NCBI GenBank assembly: GCA_030295235.1
Contig: AP026144.1
Coordinates: 310,001 to 374,000, forward strand
DNA: 64,000 bases
From: Fistulifera solaris
Lineage: Eukaryota > Bacillariophyta > Bacillariophyceae > Naviculales > Stauroneidaceae
Direction: 5' to 3'
The notes beneath the pieces are model-generated. The model was not told the DNA's origin. It did not search any database and worked only from the letters and a program-made list of their open reading frames with translations. A program made the position numbers and the translations under genes. Each line of letters opens with the position of its first letter. Position 1 is the first letter of the stretch. Of the stretch, positions 1 through 10,090 are shown piece by piece.

Positions 1-1
1 G

Positions 2-590
2 GCCGCTATGGGGCGCGGTCACACCCGCGAAAAGTATCTTTATATTGTGGAGAGGATTCGATCCGTAAGTTCTCTGTGCGGTGTCGTATTTGCTGCGGTC
101 TTTTGATGTGAAGACAAATCTCACCGTGTATTCTCTTTCATTGCAGGTAATACCCGACGCATCCATCACAGCAGATGTTATAGTTGGTTTTCCGGGCGAA
201 ACAGAAGAAGATTTTCAAGAGTCATTGGCACTCATGGAAGAAGTGAGATTCGATAACGTCCACACCGCCGCGTACTCCCCACGACCGAACACACCGGCCG
301 CCACCATGGAAGATCAAGTTCCGGATCATGTGAAGAAAGATCGTCTCAGTCGAATCAATGACGTGAACAAGCGTATTGCTGTAGAACGCCGAGCGGCATT
401 GGTGGGTAAGACATTGGAAATTTTGGTAGAGGAGCGCAACATCCGAAATCCAATACAAGTTCTGGGACGAACTCGTCAAGGATTCACTTGCTATATGACT
501 GGGGATATTGATGAATTACGCGGAAAGACGGTACAAGCGGAAATAACGTCCGCTAAAAACTTTCATCTTGTGGGTAGAATAGTTGTTTGA
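2..590 (+). CDS. MiaB/CDK5RAP1-type tRNA methylthiotransferase, C-terminal part
   Basis: This is the C-terminal part of a radical-SAM methylthiotransferase that would add a 2-methylthio group to i6A37 of tRNAs; the 5' part lies outside the window. The first exon (2-64) reads MGRGHTREKY, matching the conserved segment after the radical-SAM core. A GTAAGT...TTGCAG intron (65-146) follows, and exon 2 (147-590) carries DVIVGFPGETEEDFQES and AYSPRPNTPAA, then a C-terminal TRAM-like RNA-binding domain. The YSPRP-x-TPAA form fits MiaB/CDK5RAP1 better than CDKAL1, which usually has FYPRPGTPAA. The CX3CX2C iron-sulfur motif cannot be checked. An ATG inside the intron (position 81) opens an apparent start that I do not accept. 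Organellar targeting cannot be judged without the N-terminus. Confidence 0.9.
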
Positions 591-763
591 TAAATGCTCA
601 GCTTTCTACATTTACGTTGATTGATAATAATTCGAATGAGGGTCTAGAACCCTTTTGCTCTTGCTAGTTTCTGTACAAGTGGTAAGATTTGTTTGTTCAA
701 AACAATCATGACGTCAAAGCACGTTGAGTACTTGAAGAGAGCTCATCACCAGAGCGAGTGCGT

Positions 764-784
764 CTCTCTCTCTCTCTCTCTCTT
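764..784. repeat. CT dinucleotide microsatellite
   Basis: A run of about ten CT units lies just beyond the stop codon of the Myb gene that ends at 783, so it falls in that gene's 3' end. It is likely length-variable. Confidence 0.85.
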
Positions 785-1653
785 ACATGGGCAAGTCCCC
801 ATAGTGCGCCGTCCACAACTGAGGCGTGGGAAGTGCACCCAGCGGCTGTAGCGGATGAGACGTCCCAGCCGCAAAGAACGAAGCCGCTAGAGCGGACGGC
901 AACGTGACGGATGTCGGATCGTACACTTCTGATTTCGTCGGAGGTCTCGGCGGAGCAGCCAATTGACATAGCGCCGATGCTGCAATGATGTGCTCTCGTC
1001 CTTCCGGGACGGTTTCGGTCGTTTTTTGACGTTTGCGACGAGACGATGTCGGAGATGGCTCGGGGTTCGTATCGAACACGCCAGCTTGTATTATTTTCGG
1101 GTCCAATACTTCATTGAAACCGGTCAGAAGCATTTGCAGTCGACCAACATTTTCTTCTAAACGACGAAACACGTGCTCTCCTTCTTTCAATCGCTTGAGA
1201 ACCTTTTGAGCGTGTGATTTGATTTGCACCAGTGATCTTTGAGGAAGAGAACATGACAGTTTATGTGAGAAAGTGATTGATAAAAACATGAAGGAAACAA
1301 ACGTTTGACGAAAGCATAACAGCTATCGCTAGACAAGGTGACTTACCGATCAGGTAGATAATCACTCATCTTCTTCCATCTAAAAGAGAGAGAAAAAAAG
1401 CATCGTGTCAGTTTCTTCACACTATAACCAGCCAGAATATTCAACAACACTCTTTGTAGACGTACCGTCCCTTGCCATATTTGCGCAAACCATACAAAAA
1501 CAATATCTTTTCATCCAAAGTCCAACGACCGGTACGTTTGGCCACCGTGTTTTGCGCCATCAGAGAAGCCGACAATGCTTCAATGGTAGAAATCGACGTG
1601 TCCTTTTCTATATTCGACAAGGCTAACGCCGAAAACGAATTCGGATTGAACAT
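783..1653 (-). CDS. Single-repeat Myb transcription factor, SHAQKYF class
   Basis: I assemble three exons on the minus strand: 1653-1466, 1379-1347 (33 nt) and 1236-783. The splices are GTACGT...TTTTAG and GTAAGT...CAAAG, in phase, giving 224 residues. The spliced Myb repeat runs from about residue 40 to 95: TGRWTLDEKILFLYGLRKYG, then KGRWKKMSDYLPDR, then SLVQIKSHAQKVLKRL. The three helices carry spaced aromatic residues and the SHAQK signature, with VL replacing the usual YF. This class (CCA1/LHY/REVEILLE-like and MYB1R) binds DNA as a single repeat. The rest is low-complexity with a basic RRKRQK stretch that could be a nuclear signal. The splice joins restore exactly the conserved repeat, which strongly supports the model. 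Target genes cannot be inferred. Confidence 0.88.
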
Positions 1654-2472
1654 GTTGCCGGCGCTAGTTTACTATGAATGAATCGGCGTTTTGAAAAGGA
1701 CGAAATGATGAATGTCAATCTCCCAAAATTGTGAAGTGAATGCTTCTGATTGTGTCCGTCGGAATAGGAATAATTGAAACCACTTTGAACTGCACATGCA
1801 AAGTGATCAACAAAGGTGTTTGTGAGATGGTTTGTTTCTCAAAGCTTCGTTTGCTTACTAGTTGGCGAATCAATATTTGCAGTCGTACCTGGTAGTTTTT
1901 TGATGTATGCGCCTCAATGGCAAGGATACCTTCTACCTTCCTCACCGCGGCCGCCGGGGGTATCTTTCATCTTTCTCTCTCTCTCGTTGGAGGAGAACCC
2001 ATTTCGGTCGACGGACTATAATGTTGAAAGTACACTACAGGAGTGAGTCAGTCGAAAACATCCTTCGGCAGCGCCCAAGTACTTTTTCTAACTATACACT
2101 GAGTCAGTTCCGACACGGGGCTCGGAATTCCCTGCCGATGCCGTCAGCTTCGGGAACATGCGTACGTCATTTCGAAGAAACGAAGGTTGTGGTACTATCT
2201 CGAATACAGTGAGGACCGTCATTGCCAACGTCATTACCACGTCACCAAGAAAGCGAAAGGATGCGGCTGCAATTCATTCACGGTTGATGCATCATGGGTC
2301 CCTTTTATGACATCATCGGAGGATTCATCAAGTTGAAGTTTACGAGCGGTCTGTCTCTCTTCGACATCCTCGTCAGGACAAACGCGACGATCCTTGGCTT
2401 CATTCACATTCTCTCTTCCTTGTCAAGTAGAGAAGCACCAATTCACTCTCAAACGACAATTTGCATCTCTAC
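1654..2472. other. Intergenic, shared upstream region of Myb and ChlM genes
   Basis: This region separates two divergently transcribed genes. Short open frames here (around 1715-2212) have no recognisable domain and no splice support. I see no RNA gene or repeat apart from short TC-rich tracts. Promoters for both neighbours probably lie here. Confidence 0.5.

Positions 2473-2520
<48 letters not shown>
2473..2520. repeat. (AGCA)12 tetranucleotide microsatellite in ChlM leader
   Basis: Twelve uninterrupted AGCA units end two bases before the ChlM start codon at 2523, so they sit in the 5' untranslated leader. An upstream in-frame ATG at 2394 would translate the tract as repeated SKQA, but that product would bury the plastid signal peptide, so I reject it as the main start. 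Confidence 0.95.
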
Positions 2521-2521
<1 letters not shown>

Positions 2522-2522
2522 C

Positions 2523-3299
2523 ATGAGAGTTATTCTAGCATTCAGTCTTTTCTACAGCGTCGCCGCGTTCGTTCCGTCACAACGGTCGGCTTTTGGTGTC
2601 ACACACTTGGCATCGACGACACAAGACGACAAAACCGAAGTCCGTGAGTATTTCAACACGGAAGGTTTCAATCGATGGAATAAGATATATTCTGATTCCG
2701 ACGATGTCAATAAAGTACAGCTCGATATTCGCAACGGGCACGACCAAACCATTCAAAAAATTTTGAATTGGTTGCAAGCGGATGGCACCGTGCAACAACA
2801 GACTTTCTGCGATTGCGGGTGCGGTGTTGGTAGTCTCGCCATTCCCCTGGCACAAATGGGAGCCAAGAAAGTGTCCGCGAGTGATATTTCCGATGCCATG
2901 GCGAATGAAGCCAAACGCCGCGCACAAGCCTTGGGGATTCGGAATGCCGAATTTTACACGTCCGACCTGGAGTCGGTCACGGGCCAATACGACACAGTGA
3001 CATGTGTCGATGTCGCCATTCATTATCCGGATGAAAAAATGGTTGAAATGATTGAACATTTGTGCAGTTTGTCCAAGGACCGTGTCATGATCAGTTTTGC
3101 GCCCAAGACGTGGTACTATGTCTTTTTGAAGAAAATTGGTGAATTGTTTCCTGGACCCAGCAAGACCACACGAGCGTATTTGCACGAAGAATCGATCATT
3201 CGTGATGCGTTGACCAAATGCGGCTTCGCAGTGCAAAGAGAAGAAATGACAGCGACGAACTTTTACTTTTCGCGACTGCTCGAAGCAAAGCGAGTCTAA
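2523..3299 (+). CDS. CHLM: Magnesium-protoporphyrin IX methyltransferase, plastid-targeted
   Basis: ChlM transfers a methyl group from S-adenosylmethionine to the ring-C propionate of Mg-protoporphyrin IX, a committed step of chlorophyll synthesis in the plastid. The 258-residue product starts with a signal peptide and a cleavage site of the diatom ASAFAP type (SVAAFVPSQR), with Phe just after the cut. The mature part has the SAM-binding motif I DCGCGVGS (about 97-104) and continues with the family-typical YFNTEGFNRWNKIY and IHYPDEKM segments. The reading frame is intact with no intron. I chose the ATG at 2523 because it places the signal peptide at the N-terminus. The AGCA microsatellite lies immediately upstream. 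Confidence 0.93.
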   Translation: MRVILAFSLFYSVAAFVPSQRSAFGVTHLASTTQDDKTEVREYFNTEGFNRWNKIYSDSDDVNKVQLDIRNGHDQTIQKILNWLQADGTVQQQTFCDCGCGVGSLAIPLAQMGAKKVSASDISDAMANEAKRRAQALGIRNAEFYTSDLESVTGQYDTVTCVDVAIHYPDEKMVEMIEHLCSLSKDRVMISFAPKTWYYVFLKKIGELFPGPSKTTRAYLHEESIIRDALTKCGFAVQREEMTATNFYFSRLLEAKRV

Positions 3300-3420
3300 G
3301 TCAGCAATTCAAAAAAAACAAACAAATACCAAAAGCAATAAAAAGAACCAAAGTATTTTCAAGTAGTCAGTTTATATCATTCTTATTGTATTTCATTTCA
3401 AAACGAGTCTTGCTCCTTGC

Positions 3421-4401
3421 TTACATGGGTGGAGGCAATGCTAAATGCTGACCCCGGAAGTGAAAGAGTCCGACCGCCCCAAAGAAAATAAGATAATTCT
3501 TGGCAATGGGAAACGTACGACGCAACAAGGAATCTGGCCCGAGCGTCCGATTGTACCATTGCGTCATTTTCGCCACCATTCCTTTGGGTTTTTCGAGCGA
3601 ACGGCTGTTCAAAAAACCGGACGAGACCGCGGGTGGCTTTTGGACAACGCCCTGTTGCATCTGCTGTCGACTCGCTGCCAAGGCTACTTGGCGCAATTCT
3701 TCCACAGCGGCTGCCTTCTGGCGTGTCTCGACATTCAGCTTCTCGTATAATTGATCTCTTTGATCCTTCACCGAAGGCTGGAAGGAGAGGCGCAACGTCA
3801 ATGTACACACGGGTTCCGTCACCACGTCTCCTTCTTGGGCATTCGCGGGCAAAATAGCGACGGGTAACTCAACTTCCACGGGATTTCCGGACGCATTGTC
3901 GACAGCTATAATGGTCGATAGATCATAGGATATCGAAGATCCCAAGGGAATATCCGCATCGACGACCGAAACCGTCAATGTCGACGTGGAAGTATCCACA
4001 GCATGAAAAACAATTTGGGTAGTATTTTCAGCTCCTTCACCGGCGGATGGATTAAAGATCTGATTCAATTCCTTTTCTTCGACGGGAGAGGAGAGTTGTA
4101 TCTTTAACGCCGGCTGTGCTGCTTCCGGAAGTCCTTCGGTCTTGGGAAGTAAAAATAGGAGAGGTTAAGAATGAGAAAGGAACAGAGATTCAGAATGAGA
4201 ATGAAAGGATCGTCTTATTGATAAACACAAAATAGTAGTAGGTGCGCTCACCTGCAACCATGCCACCCCGAGCGAATTCGCTGGAGCATTTTCATCCGGC
4301 GGACCGAGAGATCGCAATTGTCCCCGGATCTCGGCAATATTCTTTTCGTGAAGCATAATTTGTGCTTTGGCTCGCTCGGCGCTTGCTGTAGGATCACTCA
4401 T
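3421..4401 (-). CDS. Conserved hypothetical protein, possible membrane-anchored C2-like fold
   Basis: Two exons on the minus strand, 4401-4252 and 4140-3421, join in phase 0 across a GTGAGC...CCCAAG intron and give 289 residues. I do not recognise a family. Residues about 1-50 are helical and charged. The middle (about 75-165) is beta-rich with Asp/Ser-rich loops, for example VSVVDADIPLGSSISYDL, which resembles a C2-like sandwich without clear calcium ligands. A coiled-coil-like segment near DQLYEKLNVETRQKAAAVEE follows. The C-terminus is hydrophobic (NYLIFFGAVGLFHF) and could anchor the protein in a membrane. The gene is convergent with ChlM, with about 120 bp between their stop codons. Confidence 0.75.
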
Positions 4402-4839
4402 GATTTATGACGTTGTTGATAAGGAACTTTGATGTTAAATGAAAATGAGTCAATGTTTATGAGTCTATTTGGAATACCAGTAGTGTTTTGTCTCTTCCTT
4501 TCGACTCGCAATCATGGTGCAAAAATGTCGTCCGTCGTCCGTCGTCCCTCGTTTGCGTTCAATCGGTAAGACGAACGGACGCTTTAGGCGAATGATGAAT
4601 GATTAACCGACAACCGACCAGTGACAGACGATCGGTACTTCTCAACATTCGTGATTAAAATGACGAGTGACTGAAAAGGATGAGCGTCAACGATGGGAAG
4701 TGTCACATTTCATTCCGACGCGATCCTTTTTTTCGTTTCGTGTTGTCGTTTTTTTTCTTTGTCCCTTTCCATCGCCCTGCACGAAAAAACGTGTCACGTC
4801 GAAAACGAAAAACAGCGGAAGACGCAAAGTATTCTTTCC
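4402..4839. other. Intergenic, divergent promoter region
   Basis: No coding feature is supported here. The region lies between two divergent genes and contains a direct repeat of the CCGTCGT type near 4529-4545. The neighbouring promoters are expected here. Confidence 0.4.
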
Positions 4840-5932
4840 ATGGGTTCCCACAAATCATCATTGACCAGCGTAGCATCCTCAACAAACAGCAACAATACAA
4901 TGAGTGACTTTCAATCCGAAGCAAGCGATTTGCTTCCATCGATATCTTCCAATGTCGCAGGCGAGCCGTCACGTACTGTCAAACAGCAACCCCAACGTAA
5001 GGAAATGTTGTTATAGCCTTTTTCGCTTCGGTCGCTTATTCTCACACAAACGTACTTTTTCCTTCTCTCTAGCCGAATCGATGCTCAAAAGTTTTCTGGC
5101 GGGCGGTGTGGGTGGTGTTTGCGTCGTCCTCGTTGGACATCCCCTCGATTTGATCAAAGTGCGCATGCAAACGGGTGTCGGAGGATCGGTCCTGGGCATG
5201 TTTGCCGATACTTTCCGACAACAGGGTATTCGGGGGTTGTATCGCGGTGTTTCGGCTCCGTTGATTGGTGTCAGTCCCATCTTTGCGTTGAGTTTCTGGG
5301 GTTACGATGTCGGACAGAGATTCGTGCGATGGTCGACGGGTCATGAAGGAGAATTGACTTTGACACACAAATGTATTGCCGGTGGGCTTTCGGCCATTCC
5401 CACTACCATTGTCATGGCTCCTGTCGAGAGAATTAAATGTTTGTTGCAGACCAGCTCGGCGGGACAATACAGGGGTTTTTCCGATTGCGCCGCGTCGGTG
5501 TATCGATCGGGTGGTGTGACCAGTTTGTACCGTGGAACGATATTGACTCTATTGCGAGATGGGCCCGGCAGTGTGGCTTGGTTTGGCATGTACGAATTCA
5601 CGAAAAAAGCCATGATGCAGGCGCAAGGCATGGAGGATACGTCCCAGTTGTCCCCCATTGCCGTCTTGACGGCCGGAGGTTTAGCCGGTATTGCCAATTG
5701 GTCCATTGCCATTCCACCCGATGTACTGAAAAGTCGTTTTCAATCGGCTCCTGATGGTACTTATAAGAACATTGCCGACGTGTACCGTCAATTGGTACAG
5801 AAGGAAGGTCACGGTGCATTGTTTGCGGGTCTCCGACCGGCCATGTTGAGAGCTTTCCCCGCGAATGCGGCTTTGTTTCATGGGAATGGAAGTCGCACGA
5901 AAGGCTCTCAGTTTTATGGACTAACAAATTGA
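4840..5932 (+). CDS. Mitochondrial carrier, carnitine/acylcarnitine-like (SLC25)
   Basis: Exon 1 (4840 or 4900 to 4996) joins exon 2 (5073 onward) across a GTAAGG...TCTCTAG intron. The product has three tandem carrier repeats with signatures PLDLIKVRMQ, PVERIKCLLQ and PPDVLKSRFQ, placing it in the mitochondrial inner membrane. The segment SAPLIGVSPIFALSFWGYD resembles carnitine/acylcarnitine carriers, but the substrate is an inference. As read, the last residues after FPANAALF are FHGNGSRTKG. Removing one T from the run at 5876-5878 restores the typical FPANAALFMGMEVARKAL ending and a stop at 5922-5924, giving about 315 residues from the ATG at 4900. I believe this ending is the real one. Confidence 0.88.
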
Positions 5933-6154
5933 AGTAGATCGAATGAATGAGACGATGAAACATACAAATCATCAATAAAGAGGACCACCTTTGAAAAGCC
6001 GTTCACTCCGTAGCATCCGCATCCGTATTGTGAACGGTCGATATCATACAAAATGGGATCGACATAAAATGAGAAAATGAATTTGATCTAGAACGTAGGA
6101 AACGTTTTTGTCCTTTTATGCAACAGCAAGCTGCTAGTGTAGTGTCGATATTTC
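5925..6154. other. Short convergent intergenic region
   Basis: This stretch separates two convergent genes. It holds no supported feature beyond their presumed 3' ends. Confidence 0.4.
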
Positions 6155-6409
6155 TTACACTAATTGGCGGTGCGATCGACGGACCGCACGAAAGCATTCC
6201 TTGACCGCCGCAAATTCACTCGCACAAGCATCTTTCGAAAGAACACCTTCATCTTCATTTTTCTTCAAAACACAGGCTGCATAGGCATGAATAGCGTCCG
6301 GACACACTTCTTCTTTCATAATGCTGTAGTACTTTGTGAATCGATTTGGGAGTTGTTGGGTTGATCGTTGCGGCACGCTCGACGCAAACGTTCGTATTGA
6401 TCGATTCAT
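6155..6409 (-). CDS. Small twin CX9C (CHCH-type) mitochondrial protein
   Basis: This 84-residue protein has two exact CX9C motifs, C36-C46 and C62-C72, in the arrangement that forms a disulfide-bonded helical hairpin after import by Mia40 into the mitochondrial intermembrane space. The first ~30 residues are basic and Ser/Thr/Gln-rich; an internal Met31 could be an alternative start giving a 54-residue core, a common size for such proteins. I cannot assign it to a specific respiratory-chain assembly factor. The frame is intact and no intron is needed. Confidence 0.75.
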   Translation of the reverse strand: MNRSIRTFASSVPQRSTQQLPNRFTKYYSIMKEEVCPDAIHAYAACVLKKNEDEGVLSKDACASEFAAVKECFRAVRRSHRQLV

Positions 6410-6528
6410 GAATTTAGATGCTCCGATAAAAAAATAATGATGAACAGAATAAGTAAATACAAGCTTAATTAATCCTCGTTCATTTTTTGACGTGGAAAGG
6501 CATTATCAACAAAAAAATTTAGTAATTC

Positions 6529-6609
6529 CGGAAACGGCGTTAAAATTCTGCCTCTTCGTAGACGCTACGTAGAATCTTGTAGTGGAGGCAGAATTTTAAC
6601 GTCCTTTCC
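6529..6609. repeat. Dispersed hairpin repeat, copy A
   Basis: Copy A of an ~80-bp repeat found four times in this window. It has arms GTTAAAATTCTGCCTC and GAGGCAGAATTTTAAC around a loop of about 30 bases containing GACGCTACGTAGAATCTTGT. This copy differs from copies B and D at a few loop bases (for example TCTTCG for TCGTCG). It sits between the twin CX9C gene and a truncated kinase fragment. Confidence 0.9.
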
Positions 6610-6678
6610 TGTATAAGGATATAGCTCAAAAACGAAAAAGTACTCCGTAAAAATAAATAAAACTCCATTTGTCCTTTT

Positions 6679-7068
6679 AGTCGGCTATCCTCCCTTTTTG
6701 ATAACGATCAATCGGTTTTGTTTAAAAAGATTCGAAATGGCGAATGGGAATTTAAAGAAAAGGATTGGAACCACATTTCTCAGCCAGCAAAAGATTTTGT
6801 GAAGGTGTTGCTGCTCGTCAACCCGAAAGAAAGATGGTCAGCCAAAGAATGCTTGATGCGCTCGGAATGGCTCAAGCAAGAACCGGAAACGCTTTCTCAA
6901 GTATATTTAGATGGGTCTGTACGCAATATTCGCGAGCAGCGACATAGACTTCAAACTATCGTAAAGGCGATTATGTGGCTTGACGCATCGTCTAAAACCA
7001 CTGCGGAAATCGTTACGCAAGCTCAGGATGTGGTCCTTGATTGCACCCCACCCGCACCTAAAACTTGA
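6679..7068 (+). pseudogene. 3' fragment of a CaM-kinase-like protein kinase gene
   Basis: The translated segment contains VGYPPF followed, after a one-base shift in the T run at 6695-6699, by FDNDQSVLFKKIRNGEWEF and the kinase subdomain XI region AKDFVKVLLLVNPKERWSA. This is the C-terminal lobe of a CAMK-group kinase, plus about 50 further residues. No ATP-binding loop, HRD or DFG segment exists upstream: only the hairpin repeat and the convergent CX9C gene are there. A TTTTAG acceptor-like site precedes the fragment, so it looks like a final exon that lost its upstream exons. A remote spliced partner cannot be ruled out, but the compact neighbours make this unlikely. Confidence 0.6.
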
Positions 7069-7478
7069 ACCTAGTATCAGGAATTGGCTCGCACTCTCTC
7101 TTTTCATTGTCCATGGCTGCTTGATCACTACGGAGTAACGTTTTACAATTGTGAATGTGAGTCCTTAGTTGCGTATCGGGTTTGAATCATCAGTTCTTCA
7201 TTTGTTTTCACATTGATGGAAGCAAAAAACTCGGGAAAAAGAGTTACCACGGTGCACGAACTGGGGCGACCTCTGAAGAAGAGCTACAACGTTTCGCTCT
7301 CCTCGCCGCAATCGATGTACACTTCAGACACATCCAGCTCGTAGTCTTAGGTTTCTAAAAAAGAAAAGCGCCGTCAATTGATGGTTTTGGTTGCTCTCGT
7401 CAATGACAAACCGTAAGACTTTCGCTCATTTCCGACGAATCCCACAACTTGATTACAATCGCTTTATTGCGCTGATTG
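7069..7478. other. Intergenic, nothing recognised
   Basis: About 400 bp between the kinase fragment and a convergent small gene. I see no coding feature, repeat or RNA gene. Confidence 0.4.
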
Positions 7479-7800
7479 CTAATCTTGCTCCTTCTGGTAC
7501 TTTGAAGAAGCAGCAGCACGGAGTTGTACAATCTGCGACCTTACTTCGTTCCGGACCTTTTGGAGTTGTCCAAGCTGTTGCGCTAGCTCATCGCGGGTTT
7601 TCTTTACGGCGGCGGGCCGCTTGGAAAAGATCCTGTACGTCTTCCATTGCGAACGATTCGTCTCGAGTCTTTCTGCCTTTCAGACGCGTCAGGAAGAACA
7701 AAACAATCAACAGGGTCGCAACGCATGCGCCGAAGGTTGCAAGGAACGGGTTTTGGCTCGAGTTAATGTACAAGTAAGCACTTGACGCTGCCTCACCCAT
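7479..7800 (-). CDS. Small single-pass membrane protein with coiled coil
   Basis: The frame starting at 7800 gives MGEAASSAYLYINSSQ, a strong transmembrane helix (FLATFGACVATLLIVLFFLT) and a basic stop-transfer RLKGRK. As read it ends after RRRKENPR. Removing one base in the G/C run at 7614-7616 continues it as FQAAAAVKKTRDELAQQLGQ and then QLQKVRNEVRSQIVQLRAAA, ending at 7479. That tail is a convincing coiled coil, so I treat the break as an indel and predict about 106 residues. No family is recognised. The topology (short N-terminus, one helix, cytosolic coiled coil) would suit a membrane tether, but that is speculative. Confidence 0.55.
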
Positions 7801-9011
7801 TCTTTCTTCTCACATTCAAGCTAATTGATAGCGTGATTCTTTCATCGAATGCATGTCTATTGTGGTTTATTGACATATCGGATCTATGTTGCTGAGTGTT
7901 TTTGTGACATTTGTGTCAAACACAGCCGCTCAACGAGCGCTACCATACCAGAAACAATATCCGGGTACTCCCCTGTCGATGGATTTCCCTACTCTCACGT
8001 ATCGACGGACAGAAACAGAAATTCTGTCAACCAAGTCGCTACGTTTCGCAACAACAGAAGAGGAAGTATCTGGTAGAGCTAAGACGATAAACAGTCAAAG
8101 TTTTCCAAACAACAATATTATGAAGCCTTTACAAATCCGACAAATGAACAAGGTGGAATCTCACTGGGTGATGGTTCCGCCGAGAATGTCACTGCCATCG
8201 GACTAGGTCTTGTTTTATCTTGAAATTCTGAGCTCACGTATGTGGCTCTAACATTCTTGTATCGCGTTGCTTGCAAATCTTTCACGCCTTCACGATCAAC
8301 CCAAATCGTGCAAAGACCCTTGGGCCTCGCCCAAGAGGTTACATTCCGGATGCTTCCGATTTGGGGATCGGAATTCGCATTAGGTCGTGCGGCCATATTG
8401 GCTGAGTCCCTAGTAGTCTGCCCGCTATCCGCATTTCCGTGACACCTACGAGGCCAACGTTTAATTGACGTAGACATTTCAAACCGATGCATCATTCGTT
8501 TATTCTACGGTTTGCATTCGGTTTGCTGTCGTTTACTGCTAAATGACCTAAGACAATATGTCGGTAAATATTGCAATGGCAATCCAGGAAAAGACACTCG
8601 TAAAATAAAGATGATGTCGAAAGACCTAGTATCCGGGTTGTTCTACATCGATACATTTCCTATGGTACCGGTACCAGGCCTACGTGAGAGCCAAGTAGTC
8701 AATCAGAACGTTGCATCTTTGCTTTTTCAAGGTCTTTCATTCGAATTTGTTGGTGAATGTTGCAAAGACATTTATGGCTAAAAAGGAACCTTGAAAGCAT
8801 GATTAATTAATGAAGAATCATCATCGTTGTGAAAAGCAAAATCCGGGTTGTGCCACAACAAAGAGAAAGAGGAAAACTGCTATTGACGTTGCGGTACTTG
8901 CTACGCCCATAAACAAACCGTCGTCCGGCGTCCATCGAAATTTTCGTAATTTTCTTTGATAGGCAAGGCAACAAGGTGTCTTCACATCGATCCTGTTCAG
9001 ACTATGATATT
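7801..9011. other. Intergenic region with only weak open frames
   Basis: About 1.2 kb without a supported gene. Three open frames of modest length are present: 7886-8206 (+, signal-peptide-like start MLLSVFVTFVSNTAAQ), 8118-8495 (-) and 8512-8781 (+). They overlap or abut, show no domain, and have no splice or neighbour support. I leave them uncalled. The RRP8 promoter is probably near the right end. Confidence 0.4.
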
Positions 9012-10017
9012 ATGACGAAAGAAGTTATGAAGTCCGTAGATAAAAGAAGAACAGTTATAGGAAGAAAGAAGACTCTTCCAAGCGTCCTCACAAAGGACCT
9101 GTTACGCACAACAAGAAACGAAAAGAGCCGCCCGGCAACAAACAGGAGAAAAGCAGCGAACCAGTATGGAGTAAAAGTAAGAAGAAGCGTATGCGTGGAT
9201 TGAAGGCCAAGCAAGCGAAACAAGAAGCTTCTGCTTCGTCTCCTTCGGAGTCTTTGCCGAAGGCCGACCATAAAGACAGTACGGCCGAACCAAAGAAACA
9301 AGACCAAACGATGTCGACATTGCAAAAATCGTTCCAAGATCGGTTGTCTGGTTCACGTTTTCGTGTACTGAATGAAGAATTGTATACACAGCCCTCATGG
9401 GAAACCTTTCAGAAATTTCAAGCCAACCCGGAACTCTTTGATCAGTATCATGCCGGGTATCGCAAACAAACGGAACAATGGCCAACCAATCCGGTTCACG
9501 TCATTTTGCAGAAAATACAAAATTACTCATCTCAATCGAAATCAAAAACTCCCTTGGTGATTGCCGATTTAGGGTGTGGTGATGCCGACATTGCGCAGCG
9601 TTTACGGGAGGACACAAACTTTCGCGTGCATTCGTTTGATTTGGTGGCGAAAAGTGAGCTCGTGACGGCATGTGACATGTCTAAAATTCCCTTGGAGTCA
9701 CAGACGGTCGATCTTGCGGTATTTTGCTTATCTCTCATGGGCACAAACTTGGCCGATTTTGTTCGAGAAGCCTTTCGTGTGTTGAAACCAACGGGGCAGT
9801 TGTTTGTCGCCGAAGTCCGATCACGTTTCGAGTCGAAAGAGTCCAAAGACGACTTGTTAGAACACTTTTACAAGTCATGGAGAAGTTGGGATTTACTTGT
9901 CGGAAAACTGATCGAAAGAATAAAATGTTCTTCTTGATGGAATTCGAAAAGAATGGCAATAGACCCGATCCGAAGCTCGAATATACCGCCAAGGCATGTA
10001 TCTACAAACGTAGATAG
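9012..10017 (+). CDS. RRP8: RRP8-like nucleolar rRNA methyltransferase
   Basis: RRP8 methylates an adenine (m1A) in large-subunit rRNA in the nucleolus. The C-terminal catalytic domain contains GSRFRVLNEELYTQPSWE, the SAM-binding motif VIADLGCGDADIAQ, and AVFCLSLMGTNLADFVREA followed by RVLKPTGQLFVAEVRSR, all characteristic of the family. The N-terminus is very Lys/Arg-rich (KKKRMRGLKAKQ), as expected for nucleolar targeting. Two single-base gaps break the frame. One is in the A run at 9042-9045, after which the basic N-terminus continues. The other is in the T run at 9866-9869, after which VMEKLGFTCRKTDRKNKMFF and the end at 10017 follow. With both restored, the length is a multiple of three (335 residues). 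Confidence 0.9.
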
Positions 10018-10090
10018 GTGAGGATAATACGTCTAGGATCTAACATCGTTTTTACACACGAAGCATCTATTAAGATATTGGGTATCTCCT

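Noticed and set aside
81-146. ATG at 81 as the start of the methylthiotransferase frame
   Set aside because: It lies inside a consensus intron; splicing 64 to 147 restores the conserved sequence HTREKY...VIPDAS.
1237-1289. Start of the Myb C-terminal exon at the ATG near 1289
   Set aside because: That ATG is in the intron; the spliced join at 1236 completes the Myb repeat exactly.
2473-2520. Possible CRISPR-like or satellite array
   Set aside because: Units are four bases with no spacers; it is a simple microsatellite.
2577-3236. Long minus-strand open frame of 219 codons
   Set aside because: It lies entirely opposite ChlM, which has clear motifs and a signal peptide; the antisense frame has none.
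8118-8495. 125-codon minus-strand frame as a gene
   Set aside because: No domain, no splice support and overlap with other weak frames; composition is not convincing.
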